Assembly: GCF_024362695.1 (NCBI RefSeq)
Contig: NC_065417.1
Coordinates: 799,001 to 863,000 of the forward strand
DNA from: Pectinophora gossypiella
Lineage: Eukaryota; Arthropoda; Insecta; Lepidoptera; Gelechiidae
DNA length: 64,000 bases
Direction: 5' to 3'
A model generated the notes under the pieces. The model did not search any database and was not told where the DNA came from. It worked only from the letters and a program-made list of their open reading frames with translations. Shown here one piece after another: positions 31,900 through 42,558 of this stretch. Each line of letters opens with the position of its first letter. The first letter of the stretch is position 1. The position numbers were made by a program, and so were the translations under genes.

Positions 31900-32862
31900 T
31901 ATAAAATCAAGCTTCTCCGTGAAACTTAGTAACTATATTATCTATAATTGTTGAAATAAATCAAAAACTTAATTGGCTGGGATGCCTCTCTACAGTGTAG
32001 TAAGTAACTGTTGTCCTTCAGAGGAACACTTAATACAGTTTAGTAGCAAAACTTAATACTGGGGCTTAAATTTGAGACATTCCCTACTAAACGAGAATGC
32101 AAAGACAACACCTATGACACACCGTCGTGGAATTCCCGTGCATTGTCTAACTAACTGAAAGAAAACATAGTGCACGTGCGACTTCAATCAGTGGCCGGTG
32201 ACTTATCACGACCGTCTGTCCCAATTCCCATCAGCGTTCACTACCAAGTTTTACTGAGTCAACTCAGTGAGTCAACTCAATCATGAATCAATCAGTTGGC
32301 TAAAGACACCGTCCCGAGTTGCAGAGTAAATAGGGTAAAGGATACCCCTCTGTGAAACTAGGAACTGCAGAATGCACCGCCAACGCGTTTGAGGGACAAT
32401 TTTTAATTTAATGGACGTTTTAAATAGAATAGCTATTTCTATTTGCGGTGGAACTTCGGACGGAGCGAAAAGCGGATGAGCAAAAAAATTAAACTGCATT
32501 TTCTGAGTGCGTTTTTTCTTTATTGGATTTTACTGTAGCAGCATTTAGAAAGAAGCCTGTGGCTCGAAACTGAAACTAGTAGCTTTATAATCAAGAGAAA
32601 GACATACTGTACCACGCATGCGCTATATATTGTGCTTAGATTAAGATTTACACGTGTAAGCAAATACTGACAGTCTGGCTAAAACAACAGAACTATGACA
32701 AGGTTGAAAATTTGTTTGTGACAGTAAAATAAGAATAGTCAGGTGATTGTTTGTGATGATCAAAGGGGGTCCGTGTTGCTCTATGTTTGTGATACTTATT
32801 TATTGTTTTCCCGGTCCATATACTGTTTGTTACGCATTGTATTTATTGTACACAAGGAAGGG
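31900..32862. other. no recognisable element
   Basis: AT-rich. Near 32250-32282 AGTCAACTCA is repeated twice. A 72-residue minus frame at 32281-32499 has no motif. Confidence 0.45.
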
Positions 32863-32905
32863 ACTAGTATCTGAGATACAGGCTCGGCCTAGTTCAGATA
32901 CTAGT
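32863..32905. repeat. perfect 12-bp inverted repeat
   Basis: ACTAGTATCTGA (32863-32874) faces TCAGATACTAGT (32894-32905) with a 19-nt spacer. Unexplained; possibly the core of a decayed MITE. Confidence 0.55.
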
Positions 32906-32983
32906 GAACACTAGACTAAGTTTATAATTCATTACTTGTATTGTATTAATAAACATGCAGCTATGGGTGCCTCATCGAGATTT

Positions 32984-33247
32984 TTTTCTATCGTGTGAGT
33001 TATGATGTGGATTACTAATCTCATCAAACCTGGTGTTAAAAGCCCCTGACATGGCTCATGTTAGTAATTAGATAGTAGCCGGCACCGATGCTTTACGTGC
33101 CCTCTCAAGCACATCTTAAGGATCATCTTACTTTCGGATAATCAGCCTGTAATGTCCTAACCAAACTAGGGGTCACAAAGTGATTTTTGTGATTATTATT
33201 TCCACCCGAATCCAGAGGCCCCGGGTTCGAATCGACCTCTCGAATCG
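32984..33247 (-). mobile_element. SINE family A, damaged near-full copy
   Basis: Starts TTTTTCTATCGTGTGAG and reaches AAAGTGATTTTTGTGATTAT. It lacks the block between CCTGGTGTT and AAAAGCCCCTGACATGGC. The head region is scrambled around CCCCGGGTTCGAATCGACC. Confidence 0.7.
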
Positions 33248-33274
33248 AAGATCGGATGTTCTTTTAAAATCTAT

Positions 33275-33700
33275 TGTCACACCCCGGACACTTCATACAA
33301 AAAACCTCGTTTTACACAGACATTATCGTACACGCGCGTCTGTATAAGTGACGTCTGCCACCATACGATTCAAGTCTAAACTATGTCCGAGGGTACGAAG
33401 GGAGATACGTACAACCGTACTATTTTATTGCTCAATCTTCTTTTAAGTACCTATCGTTGGATGTATCATATATCACTTTAAAATCAGTGCAATTAAATGC
33501 TCTCTTCTCAAGCGGTCGTTTTATATCATTTCCTTCCAACGCCGTTTTCTATATCATTTTTATCAATTATCATCATAAATATAATTTATCACAAGAGTGG
33601 AATTTACCGCTACAAGGGGTGAAGTAAACCTAGTAGCTCAGACGCTGGTTTCAGCGGAGAATTGCCGTTCTATACGTAGTATTATTCCTTATTCTATGCT
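33275..33700 (-). repeat. repeat family R
   Basis: CACACCCCGGACACTTCATA, AAAACCTCGTTTTACACAG, ATTATCGTACACGCGCGTCT and, further on, GCGGAGAATTGCCGTTCTAT match, in inverse order, 40655-40930. The middle (33380-33640) is longer here than in the other copy. Unclassified. A short piece recurs at 36690-36745. Confidence 0.55.
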
Positions 33701-33950
33701 ATTGTGTTTGAAAATCTCGGCCTTAGAAGGTTTATTGACAACGTCGCTATTTCCAGTTCATCTCAAACCTTGGCCCAATAACATTCAGCGACTAAATTCG
33801 TAGAACTCATACATTATGGACCACATTTACGGTCAAAGGTTCCGCTGGGGTTTAAAGGTTATTCAGCTTTGTTTTATTTCTTGGTGCTTTGTCGTCACAT
33901 ATTCTTTGTACAGAAGAAACGATTCTTTAAATGTCAATGACCTGTTGAAT

Positions 33951-34197
33951 AGGGTGTCCCGTAAATAACTGATCAAACAGAATTGGTAGCTCATCTTAAT
34001 ATTTACTTATCAATAAAAACCGATGCCAAAATACATTATTTACAGCTACATTTGGATTGAATGGTACTTGTTAAAATCTTAAAAATTAAAGTAAACTTAG
34101 CGACCCTAAAGATTTTTAAATTCTAATCGAATTAGTTATAGATAATTAGGTAAACTATCTTCCACTTCCGTTTGATGCATTATTTACCGGGCACCCT
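33951..34197. repeat. MITE with AGGGTG...CACCCT ends
   Basis: Left end AGGGTGTCCCGTAAATAA and right end TTATTTACCGGGCACCCT are inverted with two mismatches and continue into TGATCAAAC versus TTTGATGCA. About 247 bp, AT-rich, non-coding. The superfamily cannot be assigned without a clear target duplication. Confidence 0.65.
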
Positions 34198-35225
34198 GTA
34201 TCGGAATCCGGTCAGAAGAGATTTCGACGAAGAAATAAACCTAAACCGCTTTTCTGTTTCGTGTGTTATCTATTTGACTTTATATTAGCGTAATCATATA
34301 GATAGAGCGTACCTTACACACTACACATTGCCCTGCATCGGTATCGTGGACTAACCAGAACGGAAAATGTATATGTACTACTTGAAAACCCATACACCAC
34401 AACGCGACAACCCAAAATAACAAATGCTAATCGCTGGCCGCCCGAAAAACGAAGCAATGTGAAAACAAGTGTGGCTAGTGGAGTGAAAACCAGAAGAATT
34501 AGCTTCTGAACTGAACGGTCGGGCAGCCGCTGACAAAAACCGGTCCGGTGACCGGTGACACGAATCGGTATTGAATAGCCGTGACCAGTGCACGTTCCGG
34601 CCGCAAGTTTTTAGCACTTTTTGCTACGACTATACTCCCATTCGGTTTCAGATACAAATGTTGGCAAAACGTTTCAATGGATCGGAAATAATGCTCTGTG
34701 GTTCGAATACTTTGTGATGGGTGAGGTTAAATGTATGTTTAAATCTCCAATATATTTTTAAGAGAAAACATATTCCGGATAGGTGACTTAACGTAAGTTG
34801 GTAGTATCTAACCTAAGTTTGTAAAGCTTGTCACGCGACTGTAACACATTTCGAATCTTTCATCAGGTAACATATTTACATCTTTTCTAGGAGACCCTTT
34901 TTTCATGACTATATAAGACAACGCGAGAGTGGCAAGGTCTACCACACGCTCTGCAGAAGCAGGCAGGTGTGGCAGGTGGTTCCGTACCACGAATTTTTTT
35001 ATGTAAAATAATTGCTATTGTATCTGACGTCAGGACACACAGAATCCTAATATAAACCGTTTTCATCTTCAGCCGGTTGCCTTTAGGATTCGACTTGTCA
35101 TTGTGACACGTTTTATAAGATTTCCCAAGGTACTGCGGACGAGACGGTTTATAGTCACTCAAAGAGACTTCTTTCTTAAGCCCTGTAGACTCACTAGAGG
35201 AGATCAATTCTTTCTAATATAACAT
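34198..35225. other. no supported gene
   Basis: Frames at 34378-34617, 34808-34990 and 34887-35207 (all minus) lack domains and overlap in different registers. No repeat family match; this is one of the least explained stretches. Confidence 0.4.
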
Positions 35226-35375
35226 ACCCTCAGACGATGCCCTGAGCCGAAGTTCGCGCCCAACTGGGCACCTTCAAGCCCGTTGTTTTAAGTTTCGTAC
35301 CGGGTGAGAACCTTTAACGCTCCCCATTTGTCTGGCTAAGTTAATGCCATTTGCGGCAAATCTACAATAAGCCGC
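35226..35375 (+). repeat. repeat family N copy
   Basis: CGCCCAACTGGGCACCTTCA, AGTTTCGTACCGGGTGAGAA, ACGCTCCCCATTTGTCTGG and GCCATTTGCGGCAAATCTAC. Confidence 0.65.
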
Positions 35376-35535
35376 GGCAACAAAAAAATATTTCTTAAAC
35401 CCTAGATTAATTGTTCAGAACCTAAACCCATTGTCAGAGTTCAGTAAACCAGTGAAACAGACAAAGAGAAAAATAAATCGAAACAGTCTGATTCTCTTCT
35501 CTTGTTATGTTGTATAAACATGAATAAGTTCACGT

Positions 35536-35601
35536 TTACATCAGGGATATGAGACTCCCGATATTTCGACACTGTTGCAAGTGCCATGATCACGGGATTA
35601 T
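35536..35601 (-). repeat. family F, partial unit with intact hammerhead-like motif
   Basis: The complement reads ATCCCGTGATCATGGCACTT, then CAACAGTGTCGAAATATCGG and GAGTCTCATATCCC. The predicted stem II (GGCACT/AGTGTC) is fully paired. The flank at 35600-35710 belongs to family P. Confidence 0.75.
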
Positions 35602-35710
35602 GAATAAATTCATATTTGGGTCATAGATAATCGATATCACGTGGTTTCCAGGATGTATGCCCGGTTAATGGCTATAGGCTCGACCCTACTACATGGGACT
35701 TCAACAGCTA
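35602..35710 (+). repeat. repeat family P fragment
   Basis: AATTCATATTTGGGTCATAG, ATATCACGTGGTTTCCAGG, GCCCGGTTAATGGCTATAGG and TACTACATGGGACTTC match 44760-44880. Confidence 0.6.
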
Positions 35711-36280
35711 ACGAGTGGGTGCGTCTACCATACACCTCGTACCCTACGGGGATAAAGCGAACGACTTCTTACGTGCCAACCATGAATACAGTATTATACC
35801 TATGGTATTTATAACCCCTTGTTCGAAACAGTGGCAAATAATTCTATTTCTGTAACCCGAAACAAAAGATCCCTGTAAACATGTTTCACAACATCTCCCT
35901 TTAAAGTCGCCTTGTTTTGTTTCTTGCCAACTTTCGGTTATTGTGTAACGATTTCTGAAACAAAACCTCTGGCGATAGGCTTCATTTGCAATTTATAAGG
36001 CTACAGCATTGTTGTTCTCTCAACTTCTAAATTTTCATTCGTTGTTCATGCGCAAAGTATATTCTAAAATGAGCGTAGTTCCTTTGAAGTTGTACAAAAA
36101 ATATTTTAGTTCCTAATTTTAGCTAGAAAAGAATCGCTCGACCTAAATCGACTGATACATCACTATGCTCATAAACGTCACAACACTAGCTTACGTAGTT
36201 TAACAGAACTAATTCTTACCGCGCATTGAGACGATTGTAAAATGTTAATGAAATATAATCAATAATTGTACTAAACTGCT
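35711..36280. other. no recognisable element
   Basis: AT-rich, without motif or repeat match. Confidence 0.45.
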
Positions 36281-36605
36281 CATAAATAGCGTATATACGT
36301 CCCACTGCTGGGCACAGGCCTCCTCTCATTCAACCGGAGAGGGTATGGAGCATACTCCACTACGCTGCTCCACTGCGGGTTGGTGGAGGTGTTTTTACGG
36401 CTAATAGCCGGGACCAACGGCTTAACGTGCCCTCCAAAGCACGGAATCAACTTTTTCGGACAATCAAGTGATTCAAGCCTGAAAAAGTCCTTACCAAACA
36501 AAGGACAGTCTCACAAAGTGATTTCGACAATGTCCCCATCGGGAGTCGAACCCGGACCTCCAGATCGTGAGCCTAACGCTCTTACCACTAGACCACGGAG
36601 GCTAT
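36281..36605 (-). mobile_element. SINE family B, full copy
   Basis: The complement starts at the tRNA-like head (CTCCGTGGTCTAGTGGTAAG, B box GGTCCGGGTTCGACTCCC) and runs through CACTTTGTGAGACTGTCC, TTTGTTTGGTAAGGAC and GGTCCCGGCTATTAGCCG to CAGTGGGACGTATATACGC. This is the best B-box match among the B copies. Frames of 73 and 122 residues across it are artefacts. Confidence 0.9.
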
Positions 36606-37033
36606 TAACTGAACTGCTCGTTCTGTTTAATACTAATAAAAAGATAAAGCTTCCTAAAGACAAGAAAACGTTGCCTACTTCTAAGCTTAACATAAGCCGG
36701 AGAGTTACCATTCTATACGCAGCATTATTTTTTTATTCTATGACATAACGACGAAATAAATCACATTGATAGGTATGGAATTGAACGTATACTAGAAAAG
36801 ATTTGAAAGATACGTAATCTATCTGTGCTGAGGTTCGCAGTACTAAATAACGTAGAAATAATTGTCCAGTAGATAAATAATCGCTGACTTCATTCGTTCG
36901 TCGAGTATTTTTTGCCCGACCCTATAAAACACAAAATAAGAATACATGTTGAATAACAAAAGGTTAGGTGAAGTGTGGGTACCTCTGTCTGACTAGCCCA
37001 ATATAGTTGTAAAAAAACATAAACAGCCTATAC
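36606..37033. other. unassigned with repeat traces
   Basis: At 36690-36745 GTTACCATTCTATACGCAG resembles family R. At 36959-37013 AGGTGAAGTGTGGGTACC and CTGACTAGCCCAATAT are a remnant of family D. CATAAACAGCCTATACACG (37018-37036) is a SINE B tail trace. Confidence 0.45.
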
Positions 37034-37290
37034 ACGGTGTTAGTGACATCGTAACGAATAGGTACTGAGGGCCAAGATTCAGACCAAGATTCAGAGTTAA
37101 TATCAAGTGAAAATTTCCTTCATAAAATTCATGTATTTTATTTTTCAAATTATTTTCAATTCTATATTTTTGCGATGGAAAATTCCACTTGATATTAACT
37201 CAGAATAATGAGCTGAATCACCATTTCAGACCATGATTCTGAGTTGATATCAAGTGGATTTTTATGTCGGAAAATTCTTGTCGGGCTGTG
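37034..37290. repeat. MITE family G, compound copy
   Basis: Starts GGTGTTAGTGACATCGTAAC, then arms AGATTCAGAGTTAATATCAA and TTGATATTAACTCAGAATAA around a T-rich centre. A third arm (CAGACCATGATTCTGAGTTG) follows at 37225-37260. So one and a half palindromic units lie in tandem. Confidence 0.7.
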
Positions 37291-38139
37291 ACCTTTACAG
37301 AAACGATATTTACCGTCTAATGACAGTACCAGTTTTAATCTCCCTTCCACCGTCTTCATCACGGACGGGTTACCAAATTATAAGACACAAAAGCTGACCC
37401 TGTTTATTTTGCGGTTTTGATGAGAAAAGCAAAGGTAAAACGAATCTTAAACGAGGTTTTGGGGATTAGGAGCAGGCAGGGATGTAGCCAGGTGGTGAAG
37501 TGCTGGGGCGATAGAAATTCGAGCCTCTATGCTACTTACCTACAAACTGAGCCTACGGAATTCTATCTGCTTCGATCCTGGCATTTCGTTTGCTTCCTCC
37601 ACATCCATTAATCGTCCCCATCAATTATGTGAATTGAACTGGTAAGGCAATCTAGCAATGCTAGCCTTAGACAGCAGTGTCACAATTATCTTCTTCCTTC
37701 TTATCTATGCTAGGCCAGGGTGAAGTTGAGAATAAGTGTAATACTAAGAGTGGCTACATGTTATAATGGCATATCGAGTCTGTCTCCTGCATATTGTTAA
37801 TTATTATAAGCTAACTGGATAATTACACGGTAAATAATATATTTTAAGTTCAGTATATTCTGGCACATAAGAAAGTCTTATCTGCCTTGCATGTAAGAAG
37901 GCCTCCTAAACCGAAGCCCGGGGCTCTAACTTTATCCCTGGTAGTCACGCCCTGGGAGACTTACCTGCAGATATTGTGTAAAAATCGTTTTACCCGGTTT
38001 ACGACAGGGAAATGAAACGGACGCCAAATTAAATTGCTTGTCGGGCAAATTTGCATCAAGTCGGAACAAAAATTTTATATAATGTAGTTTAACCAGGACG
38101 TTTTTATTTTATATATTGACGGGAGGGTTGGTGATTTCA
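37291..38139. other. mostly unassigned; a family K trace
   Basis: At 37555-37610 ACGGAATTCTATCTGCTTCG and GGCATTTCGTTTGCTTCCTC look like a short minus-strand family K piece. No other match. Confidence 0.4.
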
Positions 38140-38345
38140 AACTTTTAGTTGAGGCACTTTGGTCACTATTTAAACATGTGCCCCGCACGGCATGCGCCGC
38201 ACGCCTCGCAATGTGTGCACTTATTCTTATTCGTAGCAAGGTATGTGCTACGCACGTAGGCGTGCGGCGCATGGCATGCGGCGCATGGCGTGCGTGGAAC
38301 ATGCCTCGCAATGTTTGTATCTGCCTTAACGTAGTGCCAAAATTA
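38140..38345. repeat. GC-rich palindromic MITE
   Basis: GGCATGCGCCGCACGCCT near 38189-38206 faces AGGCGTGCGGCGCATGGC near 38258-38275, around TAGCAAGGTATGTGCTACG. A second partial arm with ATGCCTCGCAATGT follows. Outer ends TTTGGTCACTATTTAA and TTAACGTAGTGCCAAA are inverted. Antiparallel frames (112 and 76 residues) arise from the palindrome and are not genes. Confidence 0.6.
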
Positions 38346-38373
38346 CACACAATGTTAGCTAAAGCTAAAAAAA

Positions 38374-38420
38374 AGCTAAAATGGATCATAAGTAATAGAT
38401 ACTTATGATCCATTTTAGCT
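38374..38420. repeat. perfect 21-bp inverted repeat, 5-nt loop
   Basis: AGCTAAAATGGATCATAAGT + A (38374-38394) pairs without mismatch with 38400-38420 around ATAGA. It is flanked by A-rich GCTAAAAAAAAGC sequence. No family copies seen in the window. Confidence 0.85.
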
Positions 38421-38485
38421 CACATCGTCCTACCGCTGAGCAAATCTCCTTCTTGTATGGAGTGAAATTCAATCACACATACATA

Positions 38486-38575
38486 CATAAATAAGCTCAC
38501 GATTATATCGCAATTGGGGTATTTAGAGGAACATCCATCGCAGGATGAACTAAGTACCCCCAGTTCTCCAAGCTT
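38486..38575 (-). mobile_element. SINE-like family D, 3' part
   Basis: TAAATAAGCTCACGATTATA, then TTGGGGTATTTAGAGGAAC and CATCGCAGGATGAACTAAGT: the complement of the family core. Confidence 0.7.
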
Positions 38576-38626
38576 GCCTGTGTCCTGTTTCTGTGCTCTG
38601 TCACTGACAGTTTATATTATTATATA

Positions 38627-38888
38627 CTAGCTGTTGCCCGCGACTTCGTCCGTGTGGCGTGTTATAAAAGAGAGATCTTTGTGTGTGCTTAAGCAGTTTA
38701 GATTTTTCATACAAAAGGATTTTCCCGCTAATTCCCGTTCCCGTGGGAATTTCGGGAATTCCTTTCTTAGTGCACCTCTACGGTACTTAGGCTACGTCCC
38801 TTCCAAATTTCAAGTGCCTACGTTTAGCCGTTTAGGCTGTGCGTTGATATGTCAGTCAGTCAGTTTCTCCTTTTATATATTTAGAAGA
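38627..38888 (-). mobile_element. short Helitron-like element
   Basis: On the minus strand the 5' end is A|TC followed by TTCTAAATATATAAAAGGAG and a (CTGA)n run. The 3' end has CACACGGACGAAGTCGCGGG, a degenerate hairpin, then GCAACAGCTAG|T. A 5' TC, a 3' hairpin with CTAG and insertion between A and T fit the Helitron pattern. About 262 bp, non-coding. The 105-residue plus frame across it is an artefact. Confidence 0.6.
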
Positions 38889-39262
38889 TACAGGTTATAT
38901 TCAATCCAAACATTAAATCTCATGATACAAGGATTTCTAAGTCTCAAATAATGTAACAATTTGAACGGTATTCAAAGTACATACCAATTTTTTCTATCTA
39001 TAATAATCAATATAGAATAGCACGAAATAGAGCAATATAACAGAACATTATCGCTTTTACGGCTGCTTTCGAACGACAATAAAGATATCACCATAATAAA
39101 AAACTGTTCTAGCGGCGCCACTTTCAATAAAACTCGTATATACAAAGGTGTATTTAAATATAGAAATAATATATTATGTGTCTTCTTACATAAGACTGTC
39201 ATTTCCAATAGGCTATAAAGAGACAGAAACTGACAAGACGCATTGCAGCCACACTTGAAATT
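38889..39262. other. no recognisable element
   Basis: AT-rich. A 78-residue minus frame (38972-39208) has no motif. Confidence 0.4.
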
Positions 39263-39402
39263 GATGTCTCACGACTATATTCCAATGGGGTAGTCAGAGG
39301 TACATCCATGGCAAGATGAACTAAGGACCCACACCGCAGCGAGCTTCCTGTTAGATCAACCTGATAGGTGGTGAGTGTGTTAGTGAAAACTGCACTTAAG
39401 AT
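39263..39402 (-). mobile_element. SINE-like family D copy
   Basis: TCTCACGACTATATTCCAAT, GTAGTCAGAGGTACATCCAT, GGCAAGATGAACTAAGGACC, then AGCTTCCTGTTAGATCAACC and the GTGTTAGTGAAAACTGCACT head side. Confidence 0.75.
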
Positions 39403-39582
39403 GAATTAATCATTGGTGTATTAGATTTAATTTTACGACATATGTGATTTCCAACCCATCACCTGTATAGATGCTCCATCATAATGGAAACTACACCTCA
39501 TCATCAACTTTTACGACATGTCCAAGACCATAAGCAATGATGCGAATTCTATATTCTATTCAATTGAACACAAAAATCGGTT

Positions 39583-39838
39583 TCGGTGGGGACATATCAC
39601 AAAAATTGCTTTGTGGTCCCTAATTTGGTTAGAACATTACAAGCTGATCACCTGATTGTCCGAAAGTAAGATGATCCGTGCTTCGGAAGGCACGTTAAGC
39701 CGTTGGTCCCGGTTACTACTTACAAAGTAAGTGGTCGTTACATGAGCCATATCAGGGGCCTTTGGCGGCTCAATAGTAACCCTTGCACCAGGGTTGATGA
39801 GGTTGGTAATTCACCTCACAACCCACACGATAGAAGAG
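39583..39838 (+). mobile_element. SINE family A, headless near-full copy
   Basis: Begins GGTGGGGACATATCAC just inside the lost tRNA-like head and continues colinearly to CACACGATAGAAGAG. Confidence 0.85.
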
Positions 39839-40325
39839 AGAAGATTCAATTGAAAAAGCATAATAAAACGTATATCCGTACAGAGAACTAACGATGAGTG
39901 GTTCATATCACTCGTGACACGTGACATAGTTTCATAGATACGGGAACAGAATCAATTTCCAGGCACACTACACCTCACTCTCCGCAGTTATTGAGTTCTG
40001 GGACACGTATTTTGAAATTTCAGCTAGTTTTTCAGGTCAATGAACGGTAGATGTGGGATATCGATAGAGCCACACACAGGTAATCAGAAAGAGAAGGAAA
40101 CAATATTTGCGTCCACTTTCATGCAGTGAAGAAGCCACCATTGGCAATATCGAGGAAGCCGTCAACATGACAATGCAGATGATTGCAGACGAGAAATTCG
40201 CATATGATTTGTGGTTGTAATATTGCACTGCGGTAATACTTGCCGGAATAGTTGCGACATACTATCTGCATACGTTGCACGCTCCGCATTACAAATGTCT
40301 TGCAAATAAAACTGTTCGGGTTATA
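39839..40325. other. no recognisable element
   Basis: AT-rich, without motif. Overlapping minus frames (40037-40228; 40119-40421) lack domains, and the second is largely SINE A. Confidence 0.4.
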
Positions 40326-40326
40326 A

Positions 40327-40643
40327 CTTCTATCGTGTGGGTTGTGAATTGGAGTACCAACCTCATCAACCCCGGTGTCGGGGTTATTATTGAGTCGCCA
40401 AAGGCCCCTGACATGGCTCATGTAACGACTATTTACTTACATCAGTAAGTAGTAACCGGGACCAACGACTTAACATGCCTTGCGAAGCACGGATCGTCTT
40501 ACTTGCGGGCAATCAGGTGATCAGCCCGTAATGTCCTAGCCAAACTAGGGATCACAAAGTGATTTTTGTGATATGTCCCTACCGGGATTCGAACCCGGGG
40601 CCTCCGGATCGTGAGGCCAACGCTCAACCACTGGACACACCAA
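40327..40643 (-). mobile_element. SINE family A, full-length copy
   Basis: The complement has the head ending in the A-box region (GTCCAGTGGTTGAGCG) with B box CCCGGGTTCGAATCCCGG, the best preserved B box in the window, then the full body to the CGATAGAAGT end. The extreme 5' bases are replaced by TTGGTGTG. Confidence 0.9.
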
Positions 40644-40654
40644 GGGATAATACT

Positions 40655-40930
40655 ACGTATAGAACGGCAATTCTCCGCTCCCTACAAGCGTACTTGAATC
40701 GTATGGTGTCAGACGTCTCACACACAGATGCGCGTGTACGATAATGTCAATGTATTACTTACTGATGTGATTTAGTAGTCGTTACATGAGCCATGTCAGG
40801 GGCCTATGGCGGCTCAGTAATAACCCTGACACCAGGGTTGATGGGATTGGTATTCCACCTCACAACCCACACGATAAGAAGAAGAATGTGTAGTGTATGT
40901 GTGAAACGAGGTTGTTTGTATGAAATGTCC
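40655..40930 (+). repeat. family R copy split by a SINE A insertion
   Basis: Family R segments at 40655-40750 (AACGGCAATTCTCCGCTCC, GCGCGTGTACGATAATGTC) and 40886-40930 (GTGTGAAACGAGGTTGTTTG, GAAATGTCCGGGGTGTGGT) are contiguous in the inverted copy at 33275-33375. The SINE fragment at 40761-40885 lies exactly at the break. Confidence 0.65.
40761..40885 (+). mobile_element. SINE family A, 3' fragment inserted in family R
   Basis: ACTGATGTGATTTAGTAGTC to CCCACACGATAAGAAGAAGA. A 5'-truncated insertion of the GATAAGAAGA tail type. Short AATGTA/AATGTGTA strings flank it and may be the target duplication. Confidence 0.8.
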
Positions 40931-41114
40931 GGGGTGTGGTAATAGTTAATAAATCGTCCATTCCCAGTCTTATTGAGAAACCCTCATGGCATTAATACAC
41001 AGGCATTAACATAGCCCGAGCTTCATCGAGCGACAATGACCTAAATGTAGATCGTCCATATCACCGCGTTACAAGGAAACGGCGTAGGAAACAGAAAAAA
41101 AAATGGAAGATCAG

Positions 41115-41272
41115 AGGAGTTAAAAAGGCCCCATAGAAGCAATTCATATAAAAAGCATTATTGCAATTTGACATTTGCGCACATAAAAGTAAGTGAGCAA
41201 TGTCAAGAAATGTCAAATAGCAATATTACTTTTTACAGGTGAATTGCATTGATGTGTCCTTTTTAACCACCC
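41115..41272. repeat. MITE family H copy
   Basis: Ends GGAGTTAAAAAGGCC and GTCCTTTTTAACCACC. Internal arms AATTCATATAAAAAGCATTA and TATTACTTTTTACAGGTGAA with TTGACATTTGCGCAC and GTCAAGAAATGTCAAATAG. Colinear with 17323-17478. Confidence 0.8.
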
Positions 41273-41307
41273 TGTTGACGAAACAAAAAATGAATAATGG
41301 TCCAGGC

Positions 41308-41384
41308 AACTGTGTAAGTGAAAACTGCACTTAAATTAATAACTCACTGGTGCAAGTCTGGTAGGTAGTCAATCTTAAAGATTC
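41308..41384 (-). mobile_element. family D, 5' fragment
   Basis: ACTGTGTAAGTGAAAACTGC and AATAACTCACTGGTGCAAGT: the complement of the region just after the tRNA-like head, as in the next copy. Confidence 0.5.
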
Positions 41385-41426
41385 GTGCACTTAATACACA
41401 GTAAGAAATTACGTGATTAAATGTTA

Positions 41427-41582
41427 AATAGACGCTGTCTATAATGGTCGAGCTAACTGTGTCAGTCAAATCAAGATTTAAGATAAATTAAAAACTCATT
41501 GGTGGAATTCCGGTGCCGGGGTTCGAACCGGCGGTCTCATTTTGAAAAGCAAGCCAGCAAACCACAGAACCACAGTGACTAC
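41427..41582 (-). mobile_element. family D, 5' part with tRNA-like head
   Basis: The complement reads GTCACTGTGGTTCTGTGGTT (A-box region), GCCGGTTCGAACCCCGGCAC (B box), CCACCAATGAGTTTTTAATT and TGACACAGTTAGCTCGACCA. This links the family D body to a tRNA-like head, supporting a SINE. Confidence 0.7.
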
Positions 41583-42408
41583 CTAACTCTACCTTATTAA
41601 CAATTTCCCCGAAGTTAACGACGACGAAGTTAGGTATTTTTCCTTATTTGACATTTTGATCACGATTCAATCCGTTAAGAATAGTTTACTAAGTCTTGTA
41701 GGTACCGGAACACGAAATAAGTGTAGGAAAAATATCACAAAAACGCGATCATGCAAACACAACAAAAACGACTCAACGCATAAAGCTACCATAGAACAAA
41801 ATAAAGATAGACTACACACTGCCTTAAGTATAATTTAAGTCGGCCGTGACTTAGACAAACTTGTTCAATAAAGATTTATATTACGCAAAGCCGGGTTATT
41901 TATAAAATACCAGCAAATCACGCTTCTCAGTGTTGCCAACATTTTCCCCAGAAGTCTTAAGCAAATATTTGAGGATCTTTGGAGTCTTGAATTTCTTAGA
42001 GTTGTCATCAAAAATGCCACCTACACGGTTTATGAGTCAAGTATACCCAAAACAGATCTCAATTTGTAAATAAATGGCGCTTGTCAATGGCTTCAAGGTC
42101 AAGTAAACACCATAATAAATACGACAGTTAATATGGGAATACCACAACACCATCTGTCTTGCATTGGAGTAAGAATGTTCTGACTAGAACAGTATTTTTT
42201 ACTTTTAAAAGTACTTAACACACATATTCTTTTGTAATTATAAAAAAAGTCTATCATTTAATTACTTAAGGAAAAAAATTTGTTTATAAGGGTTTAAACC
42301 TTGTAATCATATTTTTTCTTACAGAACATTTTTGATGATAATCGGTCGAACGTAAGATATAATTAAACTTAACATACCGTAGCATCACGCCTATATACCC
42401 GAAGGGGT
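41583..42408. other. no recognisable element
   Basis: AT-rich, without motif. The 60-residue frame at 41656-41838 is lysine- and asparagine-rich by composition only. Confidence 0.45.
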
Positions 42409-42555
42409 GTACGGTCACGAGTACTAATGTGTATACACTTTGAAACCATGTCACATAACTTTTTTGACAAATTAAACCGTAAGTCTCATTAAATGTCAAA
42501 TATGATAGTGCGACAAGGTTCTAAAGTGGGTACATGATACTGCTCATGACTGTAC
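42409..42555. repeat. MITE family I, copy 1
   Basis: Ends GTACGGTCACGAGTA and TGCTCATGACTGTAC are imperfect inverted repeats. Inside: GTATACACTTTGAAACCATG, AAATGTCAAATATGATAGTG and CGACAAGGTTCTAAAGTGGG. It abuts the long-inverted-repeat element at 42559. Copies: 50385-50492 and 61872-62019. Confidence 0.75.
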
Positions 42556-42558
42556 AGT

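Noticed and set aside
36380..36748. 122-residue plus-strand frame
   Set aside because: It runs across the full SINE B copy at 36281-36605 on the opposite strand; the residues come from the tRNA-like head and body.
38075..38413. 112-residue minus and 76-residue plus frames
   Set aside because: Both arise from the GC-rich palindromic MITE, which keeps mirror-image frames open.
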